From: Enteractinococcus sp.
Lineage (GTDB): Bacteria; Actinomycetota; Actinomycetes; Actinomycetales; Micrococcaceae
Assembly (NCBI GenBank): GCA_029267455.1
Contig: JAJUIX010000092.1
Location: 1-5,747, forward strand
Direction: 5' to 3'
DNA: 5,747 bases
How positions within the stretch are numbered: the first letter of the stretch is position 1; every line of letters begins with the position of its first letter. Shown one piece after another: positions 1 to 5,186 of this stretch. The translations under genes and the position numbers were made by a program. The notes under the pieces were generated by a model, which worked only from the letters and a program-made list of their open reading frames with translations, ran no database searches and had not been told where the DNA came from.

Positions 1-864
1 AACGGGCGGGTCCGAAGTGTCTGTATTGAGTTCGTGGCCGACGTCAGGGAAGAGTCGAAGTGATAGGTGCGGAGTGTTCGGGTGGTCGATAGCTTGAGCG
101 AAAATGTGTGCGCTTTCGGTAGGCGGTGCGGTCTGGTCTTCAGCACCCCACATGGCCAGTATTGGGACTTCGAGTTGCTGTAGTGCAGGCACCGGATCGT
201 AGTCGGCCTCTGGGAAAGCATCGATGCCGCGCAGAAACCGTAGGCCTGTGCTGGTCACCGTGTGACGGAGTGAACCGGCAACTTCCTGGTCGGCGAAGTT
301 GTTGTCGAGTACCCACGATGTCTGTTGCAACGGTGGAACTCCCGAGGCGCCGACGGTAATGACAAACGCGATGTCAGCTGAGTTGGTTGCAGCCAGTGGT
401 CCGACCCACGCTCCTTCGCTTAGTCCCCACACGCCCACGGCTTCAAGATCGACGCCTGGATACTCACTCAGGGTGGCAACCGCAGCCAGGGCATCATCGG
501 CTAGCAGTTTATAAGAGCGTTCAAACTGCGAATAGCCATCTTGGCGTTTGTCATAAATAAGCGTGGCAACGCCGAGTTCTGCGAAGGCTTCTGCCTCCTG
601 GCGAAGAGAGTCCCGGGTATGAGGTCCCGCACCGTGAATCAATACGATGCCCGGCACCAGGTCTTCTTGGCCTTCTGGCAGCAGGATCGTACCGCCCAGT
701 TCCACGCCGGCACCAGAGATGGTGACTTCTTCTTCCACAAGCCCGTGTTCCGTCTCGGTGGCTGCTGCGGCACTGACTTGCCACAACATGACCAGACACA
801 GCACACCGAGGAACACACTGAGGGTTCGTACTACGAGCGAACTTGGGTGAGACAGCGCGCGCAT
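1..864 (-). CDS. Exported alpha/beta-hydrolase (dienelactone hydrolase-like), C-terminus cut by window edge
   Basis: Translating the minus strand from ATG at 864 gives 288 codons open to the left edge. Residues 11-34 form a hydrophobic segment ending in an Ala-rich stretch (about 31-35), so an N-terminal signal peptide with signal peptidase I cleavage, or a membrane anchor, is likely. The alpha/beta-hydrolase fold follows: an oxyanion-type HGAG (77-80), the nucleophile elbow GLSEG with Ser149, a candidate acid Asp243 in GAEDQTAPP, and a candidate catalytic His277 in GHELN. With the whole triad present, the protein is probably an intact, active esterase or peptidase-like hydrolase acting outside the membrane; the substrate cannot be told. 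It lies close to the COG1073/dienelactone hydrolase group. The start is supported by GGAGGT four bases upstream, and an in-frame TAG lies further upstream. Only a short tail after the His should be missing. The gene is probably monocistronic, since the next minus-strand gene lies 220 bp upstream. Confidence 0.88.
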   Translation of the reverse strand, partial: MRALSHPSSLVVRTLSVFLGVLCLVMLWQVSAAAATETEHGLVEEEVTISGAGVELGGTILLPEGQEDLVPGIVLIHGAGPHTRDSLRQEAEAFAELGVATLIYDKRQDGYSQFERSYKLLADDALAAVATLSEYPGVDLEAVGVWGLSEGAWVGPLAATNSADIAFVITVGASGVPPLQQTSWVLDNNFADQEVAGSLRHTVTSTGLRFLRGIDAFPEADYDPVPALQQLEVPILAMWGAEDQTAPPTESAHIFAQAIDHPNTPHLSLRLFPDVGHELNTDTSDPPV

Positions 865-963
865 CTCGACCTCCGATCCACCGAATGGGGTCTTGATCGC
901 GCGCAACCACTCCACCGCAACTCCAGCCACCCTGCCGGTCTAGTCGAATCCAGTTGCCTTAAG

Positions 964-991
964 TAAATACGTCACCCTTGTGGGAGTTCAA
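964..991 (-). promoter_or_regulatory. Weak candidate promoter for the exported hydrolase
   Basis: On the minus strand, TTGAAC (991-986) is followed after 16 bp by TATTTA (969-964). The -35 is a fair match to TTGACA, while the -10 matches only half of TATAAT. It lies about 100 bp before the hydrolase ATG, in the gap behind the membrane-protein gene. This is a pattern match only. Confidence 0.25.
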
Positions 992-1007
992 GAGACGCAG
1001 AAGGCAG

Positions 1008-1029
1008 CCAAGACACTTTGTGTGCTTGG
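1008..1029 (-). terminator. Possible weak terminator hairpin after the membrane-protein gene
   Basis: The segment can fold into a nine-base-pair stem (CCAAGACAC against GTGTGCTTGG, one bulged G at 1024) with a three-base TTT loop. It starts about 55 bp beyond the stop of the minus-strand membrane-protein gene, a reasonable place to end that transcript. No run of T follows the stem on either strand, so it is not a classical intrinsic terminator. It may be a Rho-assisted or processing hairpin, or chance. Confidence 0.3.
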
Positions 1030-1084
1030 TTGGAAGGCCAAGTTCTTTCCCAGGGGATAGAACAGTTCGCGAAAGGTGACCGTC

Positions 1085-1534
1085 TCACTTCTTCGACTGA
1101 ACACGGTAACCCCAAAGCCCCAGGAGAATAGCCACAATTGCGATCGGTACGACGGTTGCTGTCAGCGTTGCGACGTCGACCGCCATGGTGATACTCGGGA
1201 GTTTCGAAGTAATCGGCGTGTTCACGGTAGCGTCCCAACCACCGTTGATCCACAGCACCAGCATTGTGCCCAATAGGAGGCCAACTCCGAATCTAACTGC
1301 ACGGAGCCACCCTTTGGGAGTATCCAGATGTTCCATGATCTTCACCACCCAGATAGCGACGGCGATAGAGAGGAACAACCACAGAAAATTACCGATCGAC
1401 GTCGGGATCTGACTCACCAAACCGGATGCTACGAGCGATCCTGCAGCCAGGGCCGCTGCGCTCATGACGGTCACGGCAATAATGTTGACCGCGTCGGACC
1501 ACATCGAATCGCCCTTTTTCTTCTTTTTGGACAT
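1085..1534 (-). CDS. Small four-helix integral membrane protein, function unknown
   Basis: This is a 149-residue protein if started at the ATG at 1534. The N-terminus is strongly basic (five consecutive lysines at 3-7), followed by about four hydrophobic helices at roughly 15-38, 47-67, 79-98 and 122-143, and a short basic tail (RVQSKK). By the positive-inside rule, both ends should face the cytoplasm. No family motif is recognised, so no function is claimed. An upstream in-frame ATG at 1603 would add 23 residues of poor membrane-protein character. I prefer 1534, although its best Shine-Dalgarno (AGGAAG, about 12 bases away) is distant. The start is therefore uncertain, and an overlapping ORF in another frame (from 1610) complicates it. 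The gene diverges from xthA and stands alone. Confidence 0.7.
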   Translation of the reverse strand: MSKKKKKGDSMWSDAVNIIAVTVMSAAALAAGSLVASGLVSQIPTSIGNFLWLFLSIAVAIWVVKIMEHLDTPKGWLRAVRFGVGLLLGTMLVLWINGGWDATVNTPITSKLPSITMAVDVATLTATVVPIAIVAILLGLWGYRVQSKK

Positions 1535-1610
1535 AGCAGTGTAACTCTTCCTGGGTTCCGTAGTCTTCGACACGTGCCGTCTGTTTTGGAGTTTCAGTAT
1601 CATGTTTCAT
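1389..1610 (-). other. Out-of-frame ORF over the 5' end of the membrane-protein gene (leader peptide or shifted N-terminus)
   Basis: From ATG at 1610 a minus-strand frame begins MKHDTETPKQTARVEDYG. For its first 25 or so codons this looks like a natural hydrophilic N-terminus; after crossing the lysine-coding A-rich tract it becomes Arg/Cys-rich nonsense and stops at 1389. A TANNNT element (TAAGCT, 1629-1624) lies 13 bases before its ATG, so translation could start here. It may be a leader peptide, or the original N-terminus of the membrane protein, now displaced by a one-base shift. It may also be chance, and it should not be read as an independent 73-residue protein. Confidence 0.25.
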
Positions 1611-1758
1611 CGCACCCCAGGGCAGCTTACCTGTTCGGTTTTTGCATGAGCGCGCATTTCGGAGCGCGAAAACCAGCGCATCTGCAATATTTTCGCCTGG
1701 GTCGTAAGTTGTCCACACCACCGATCCCGACTGCGTATTGCCGGGTAGGCTGGAGCTT
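1611..1758. promoter_or_regulatory. Divergent intergenic region between the membrane-protein gene and xthA
   Basis: This stretch must carry start signals for both strands. For the minus strand I see TGGACA (1715-1710) about 18 bp before the AT-rich AATATT (1691-1686), and nearer the gene TAAGCT (1629-1624). A GC-rich cluster holds AGCGC three times on the plus strand (1649-1653, 1663-1667, 1675-1679), the first two being part of an exact repeat GAGCGCG spaced 14 bp apart. This could be an operator, but no known regulator site is recognised. No gene is supported here. Confidence 0.35.
1746..1751 (+). promoter_or_regulatory. Candidate -10 element for leaderless xthA transcript
   Basis: TAGGCT fits the actinobacterial TANNNT -10 pattern and ends seven bases before the xthA ATG at 1759, which would place the transcription start at or next to the A of the start codon. 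No good -35 is found at the usual spacing. The only purine-rich motif, GGAG at 1752-1755, is three bases from the ATG, too close for a normal ribosome binding site. Confidence 0.45.
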
Positions 1759-2577
1759 ATGAAATTTGCGACTTGGAATGTGAATTCACTGCGTGCCCGA
1801 GCGGATCGGGTCGAAGACTGGTTGGATGAAACCGATGCCGATGTCCTGACGATTCAGGAAACCAAATGCCGGGATGAGAACTTCCCTTGGAGCATGTTCG
1901 AAATGATGGGCTATCAGGTGGCCCACTTTGGCTTCTCCCCGTGGAATGGTGTGGCCATCGCGTCTCGAGTTGGCCTCGAGGATGTCGAATACGGTTTTGA
2001 AGGTCAGCCAGAATTCGGCAAGAACGGTGTTGACCCCGAAGTCGAAGCGCGTGCCATCTCAGCTACCGTTGGCACCAAAAAGACTGACGTGGAACCATTC
2101 CGGCTGTATAGTTTGTACATACCCAATGGTCGCTCATTGGATGACGAACACATGGAATACAAGCTGCGTTTCCTCGACGCACTCCATACCCATGTGACCT
2201 CTGATCTCACTGATACCAGTCGCATCGCGCTGACCGGTGACTGGAACATCGCCCCCTATGACGAAGATGTGTGGGATATGGAATTCTTCCTCAACAACGG
2301 TCTGACTCACGTCTCCGAGCCTGAACGCGCCGCATTCCGCGCCTTCGAAGATTCGGGACTGGTTGACGTGGTGCGGCCATTTCATCCCGGCCCGAAGACC
2401 TACACGTACTGGGATTATCAGCGCCTCCGGTTCCCCAAGAACGAGGGTATGCGCATTGATTTCATCCTTGCTTCTCAAAACCTAGCCAATGACGTCACCG
2501 ATGCCTGGATTGATCGGGACCAGCGCAAGGGCCAAGGCGCTTCCGACCACGTTCCGGTGGTCGCCGAACTGGGCTAG
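1759..2577 (+). CDS. xthA: Exodeoxyribonuclease III (AP endonuclease / 3'-5' exonuclease)
   Basis: This 272-residue protein belongs to the exonuclease/endonuclease/phosphatase fold, ExoIII/Ape1 branch; E. coli ExoIII is of similar length (about 268). Visible family residues are N7 in WNVNSLR, the metal ligand E34 in IQETK, Y120 in LYIPNG, D161 and N163 in GDWNIAP, D234 in RIDFIL and the terminal D263-H264 pair in SDHVPV. The active site therefore looks complete. In base excision repair, family members cut DNA 5' of abasic sites and remove 3' blocking groups and nucleotides in the cytoplasm. The start at 1759 is chosen because MKFATWNVNS is the canonical N-terminus; an in-frame ATG at 1738 would add seven unconserved residues and leave no space for the promoter. 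It is the first gene of a probable operon with the unknown ORF and nadE, and the transcript is probably leaderless. Confidence 0.96.
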   Translation: MKFATWNVNSLRARADRVEDWLDETDADVLTIQETKCRDENFPWSMFEMMGYQVAHFGFSPWNGVAIASRVGLEDVEYGFEGQPEFGKNGVDPEVEARAISATVGTKKTDVEPFRLYSLYIPNGRSLDDEHMEYKLRFLDALHTHVTSDLTDTSRIALTGDWNIAPYDEDVWDMEFFLNNGLTHVSEPERAAFRAFEDSGLVDVVRPFHPGPKTYTYWDYQRLRFPKNEGMRIDFILASQNLANDVTDAWIDRDQRKGQGASDHVPVVAELG

Positions 2578-2580
2578 GAG
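2576..2580 (+). promoter_or_regulatory. Ribosome binding site overlapping the xthA stop codon
   Basis: AGGAG shares two bases with the xthA TAG stop (2575-2577) and lies five bases before the ATG at 2586. It decides that start over the nearby out-of-frame ATG at 2581 and suggests translational coupling of the two genes. Confidence 0.75.
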
Positions 2581-2585
2581 ATGGC

Positions 2586-3524
2586 ATGCGGCACCTGACA
2601 TTTCTGCGGGTCTACCTCCCGCTAGACCAACTGCCACGACGCATCCATGGTCTGGCACGCGCCGCAACGAATCTGTCACGTGCCGATATCGAGGCCGAAG
2701 CCGCCACGCGTCTAAACCGTCGGCTTCGGCCCGATGCCTTCCGCCTGGCACCCAGCGACTATGACCCTCCCATTATTCGGGTCATTGAAACTGAGGACCC
2801 CGGCGGCACCACCCAACAGCTCTTCCACATCGAATACCTCGCCCGAGCCGCATTTGAATCCGCCGATATGCGGCGCCGGTACTTCAACGACGACCTATAT
2901 CAACGGTTGGTTCCGCAGCGCACCTTAGATACGTTAGAAAAGATCTCCGAACTTCAGGCCGATGCAGGCCTCATCAGCCGCCCGGTGCCCACCTTTCAGA
3001 TGAAACTTTGGAATGTTTCGCTCGCCTGGCTCGCGGCCTTTGGTGGTCGCACCCCATCGCACCAAACCGATACGGTGACCGAAATGATCATCGATGGCAC
3101 ACCGGTGGTCCATCGGGTCCGGGATCTCGAAGCGGCCATCACCCGGCTCAATTGGGTCCAAACTCGGTTGGCCTTCTACGGTCCCGACGGTCAGGACCAC
3201 CCGTATACGCGCAAAGTCGCGCACCTGCTGCAGTGGCTCAACCAACACCGCAACCGAAACCCCGTCGCTGGGCTGATCGAACTCGACTACGGGGCACTCA
3301 GCCGCTACGCCTGGCCCGATATTGCCGGGAGTGCGCTAGAACGAGGACACGCAGTACTTGATCGCGTATACGCCGAAGATGAAGCCCTGGAAGAAGACGA
3401 TGAATCATTTTTGCCGGGACTGCCCCCGGCTATGCTTAATCAAGCAGCCGAAACGATGCGCGCGCACTATCAACAAGCCGTTGAGATCTGGCAGCGCATC
3501 CAACGGTACGAAAACGCCAACTAG
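2586..3524 (+). CDS. Hypothetical protein between xthA and nadE
   Basis: I do not recognise a family for this 312-residue protein. It is soluble in appearance, with no signal peptide and no clear membrane segment. The first half is Arg-rich (for example NRRLRP at 44-49 and a triple Arg at 97-99) and mixed in structure. Residues 140-155 are aromatic and hydrophobic (LWNVSLAWLAAFGG). Residues 180-222 look helical and contain several Trp and His. A strongly acidic stretch (EDEALEEDDES, 264-274) precedes a C-terminal helix. No catalytic motif, zinc-binding Cys set or P-loop is visible. Coding status is well supported: strong Shine-Dalgarno overlapping the xthA stop, 8 bp from xthA and 12 bp to nadE, third-position GC bias like its neighbours, and no interruption over 939 bp. 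Context suggests co-expression with DNA repair and NAD+ synthesis, but a functional link is only a guess. Confidence 0.85.
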   Translation: MRHLTFLRVYLPLDQLPRRIHGLARAATNLSRADIEAEAATRLNRRLRPDAFRLAPSDYDPPIIRVIETEDPGGTTQQLFHIEYLARAAFESADMRRRYFNDDLYQRLVPQRTLDTLEKISELQADAGLISRPVPTFQMKLWNVSLAWLAAFGGRTPSHQTDTVTEMIIDGTPVVHRVRDLEAAITRLNWVQTRLAFYGPDGQDHPYTRKVAHLLQWLNQHRNRNPVAGLIELDYGALSRYAWPDIAGSALERGHAVLDRVYAEDEALEEDDESFLPGLPPAMLNQAAETMRAHYQQAVEIWQRIQRYENAN

Positions 3525-3525
3525 C

Positions 3526-3532
3526 AGGAAGG
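3526..3532 (+). promoter_or_regulatory. Ribosome binding site of nadE
   Basis: AGGAAGG begins two bases after the stop of the upstream ORF (TAG, 3522-3524) and ends four bases before the nadE ATG at 3537. It fixes this start and supports translation from a shared message. Confidence 0.7.
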
Positions 3533-3536
3533 TCAC

Positions 3537-4355
3537 ATGCAACGCGAAATAATCGAGGCCCTGGGTGTACAAGCCGACATCGACCTAGACTCCGAAATTG
3601 TCCGCCGCGTGAACTTCATGGTCGACTACCTGCACCACACTCAAGCCGGTGGGCTAGTCCTCGGTGTCTCCGGTGGCGTAGACTCGACGGTCGCCGGTCG
3701 CCTATCGCAGATGGCCGTGGAGCAATACCGCCGCGTCAACCCGGACTGGACCGGAAAATTTGTCGCCGTACAGCTCCCCTACCATATTCAAGGCGACGCC
3801 GACGACGCCAAAGCCGCCATCGAGTTCATTGAGCCTGATGAAGAATATGAGTTTCAGATTGGTTCCGCTACCGATGCGCTCGGGGAAGCGTTTACCGAGG
3901 CCCTCGGAGAAGAACCCTCCGACTACAACCTGGGCAATGTGAAAGCCCGCATGCGCATGGTCGCGCAATATGCCATCGCCGGTCACATTCACGGCCTGGT
4001 GGTCGGTACCGACCAGGCGGCCGAATCCGTCACTGGTTTTTACACCAAATTCGGTGACGGCGCTGCAGACATTATGCCATTGGCCGGGCTGACGAAGCGT
4101 CAGGTTCGTGACATGGGCACCCGCCTGGGCGCAGAATCACGGCTCACCGACAAAGTTCCCACCGCTGATCTACTGACCGATAAACCAGGGCAGACCGATG
4201 AAGATGAACTCGGTATCACCTACGACAACATCGACGCATACCTGTCCGGTGAGCCCATCCCCGACGAAGCACGCGAGAAACTTGAGGCTACCTATAAACG
4301 CTCCGAGCACAAACGCCGTCTACCGGTACGTCCATCAGATACGTGGTGGCAGTAA
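3537..4355 (+). CDS. nadE: Ammonia-dependent NAD+ synthetase
   Basis: NadE catalyses the last step of NAD+ synthesis, ATP-dependent amidation of nicotinic acid adenine dinucleotide, in the cytoplasm. The protein has 272 residues, close to the single-domain ammonia-using enzymes (E. coli about 275) and far shorter than glutamine-dependent forms; no nitrilase-type glutaminase domain is present, so free ammonia or a separate donor is expected. Visible signatures are the ATP pyrophosphatase P-loop SGGVDST (45-51), GNVKARMRM (133-141), the substrate loop GTDQAAESVTGFYTKFGDG (157-175), GLTKRQ (184-189), PTADL (208-212), LGITYDNID (225-233) and the terminal SEHKRRLP (256-263). One small variation is GDGAADI, where GDGGADI is usual. 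The start follows a good Shine-Dalgarno. It is the third gene of the probable xthA operon, and its stop lies two bases from the stop of the opposing flavodoxin-domain gene. Confidence 0.97.
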   Translation: MQREIIEALGVQADIDLDSEIVRRVNFMVDYLHHTQAGGLVLGVSGGVDSTVAGRLSQMAVEQYRRVNPDWTGKFVAVQLPYHIQGDADDAKAAIEFIEPDEEYEFQIGSATDALGEAFTEALGEEPSDYNLGNVKARMRMVAQYAIAGHIHGLVVGTDQAAESVTGFYTKFGDGAADIMPLAGLTKRQVRDMGTRLGAESRLTDKVPTADLLTDKPGQTDEDELGITYDNIDAYLSGEPIPDEAREKLEATYKRSEHKRRLPVRPSDTWWQ

Positions 4356-4357
4356 GA

Positions 4358-4936
4358 TCAGGGCGCGACGTCGTAGCGCAATGACTCGTACTTGAGTGCC
4401 CAGACATAATGTAGGATTGGGCGGATCGCGTCCATCTTCCGGAAGTCTCGGGGTATCCCATATGAAACGAGCAGGTGCCGATCATCCGGGGTGCGCGTTG
4501 AAGGGTCTTGCGCCGCAATGGAACGTTTCGTCATGGCCATCATGATTTTGTGGAGAAGCCTGAGCTTGCGGTAGTCGATAGCACCACGCAAATGAAAGAC
4601 CTTAATGTGGGCCATGAGTTCATCAGACAGGATGTCGCTGAGCTGGTCCTCGGTGTTGACCTGGTTTCTTTCGTCCTCGGGGTCGTTCAAGCCGCATGAG
4701 AAGAGCACCAGGTTTTTATGGCCCAAAGTATTGAGGTTCTTTTTCAAAAATTTGGCACCGAGGACTTCACCAACGTAGATCGGGCCGCCATAAATAATGG
4801 TGTCATATTCTTGGAGGTCTTTGGCGCGTATCGTTCGGACATCAAAAGCTGGACAGTGCAAGTGCGCTGCGATCCACAGTGCATACTGGCGGGTCGCCCC
4901 GTATATGGATCGATACACGACTACTTCTTTCGGCAC
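4358..4936 (-). CDS. Flavodoxin-domain protein (HemG/Flavodoxin_5-like)
   Basis: The 192-residue protein opens with a beta strand and the FMN-phosphate loop VVVYRSIYGATRQYA (5-19), matching the flavodoxin pattern (T/S)xxGxT. It has a second flavin-contact loop IIYGGPIYVGEVLG (47-60) after DTI, and a third strand NLVLFSCGLNDPED (75-88). The N-terminal 90 or so residues are thus a flavodoxin-like fold probably binding FMN; the C-terminal half (RKLRLLHKIMMAMTKRS, then a basic and aromatic tail) resembles the extension in HemG-like protoporphyrinogen oxidases and Flavodoxin_5 proteins. Electron transfer is likely, but the partner and substrate are unknown, and no heme genes are nearby to support a HemG role. 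The start is uncertain: I chose GTG at 4936 because it gives the usual short lead into the first strand with GGCGG seven bases upstream; GTG at 4954 would add six residues but has AAGGG directly abutting it. The gene is convergent with nadE. Confidence 0.82.
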   Translation of the reverse strand: MPKEVVVYRSIYGATRQYALWIAAHLHCPAFDVRTIRAKDLQEYDTIIYGGPIYVGEVLGAKFLKKNLNTLGHKNLVLFSCGLNDPEDERNQVNTEDQLSDILSDELMAHIKVFHLRGAIDYRKLRLLHKIMMAMTKRSIAAQDPSTRTPDDRHLLVSYGIPRDFRKMDAIRPILHYVWALKYESLRYDVAP

Positions 4937-5174
4937 TATCCGTCCGCCCTTCACCCCTTGATATTGCCGGTGAGTTATTCCCTGGCCGGTTGTTTTTCTC
5001 AGAATAGGGGCATGCGGCGCCCATCATGACGGCTCGGCTATTTTTATACGGTATGACCTTGTCAGGCGGGGGTTACTTGTTCAACTCTTACTGCGTCTCA
5101 ACTAATCGGTGCCCATTTCGCAATGCCTTCCATCTGCTGGAAGTCTGCTGTGGACTATCTCACAATGTTCGCGT
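4937..5174. promoter_or_regulatory. Divergent intergenic region between flavodoxin-domain and HD-domain genes
   Basis: About 240 bp without a supportable gene. On the minus strand TATAAA (5048-5043) is the best -10-like hexamer for the flavodoxin gene but has no matching -35; TATTCT near 5000 is an alternative. A short odd palindrome ATACGGTAT lies at 5046-5054, overlapping that AT-rich spot. A GC-rich patch near 5007-5022 contains GCATGC and GGCGCC side by side. On the plus strand a short frame from 5026 is open but shows no coding character. I see no tRNA, riboswitch or clear terminator. Confidence 0.4.
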
Positions 5175-5180
5175 TACCGT
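5175..5180 (+). promoter_or_regulatory. Candidate -10 element for leaderless HD-domain gene
   Basis: TACCGT fits TANNNT and ends six bases before the ATG at 5187. A -35-like TGGACT lies at 5151-5156, spacer 18 bp. The purine motif AGGA (5182-5185) is only one base from the ATG, too close to serve as a ribosome binding site, so a transcript starting at the ATG is the simpler reading. Confidence 0.4.
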
Positions 5181-5186
5181 CAGGAC

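Noticed and set aside
551..910. Minus-strand 119-codon ORF overlapping the hydrolase N-terminus
   Set aside because: It is Arg/Cys/Ser-rich and lies in another frame of the hydrolase gene, which has a complete catalytic motif set; it is a shadow frame.
541..966. Plus-strand 141-codon ORF
   Set aside because: It is antisense to the hydrolase and has no recognisable domain or ribosome binding site.
972..1253. Minus-strand 93-codon ORF running past the membrane-protein stop into the gap
   Set aside because: Most of it overlaps the membrane-protein gene in another frame, its composition is not protein-like, and no start signal is seen.
1512..1530. Classical -1 slippery heptamer in the lysine run of the membrane-protein gene
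   Set aside because: In the reading frame the tract gives CAAAAAG and GAAAAAG rather than AAAAAAG, and a -1 slip would lead into a nonsense frame.
1328..1762. Plus-strand 144-codon ORF ending at the xthA start
   Set aside because: It is antisense to a clear four-helix membrane protein, and its His/Cys-rich composition looks like a reverse-frame artefact.
4364..4380. GC-rich imperfect palindrome near the nadE end as a terminator
   Set aside because: The loop is too small, a G-A mismatch interrupts the stem, and no T run follows on either strand.
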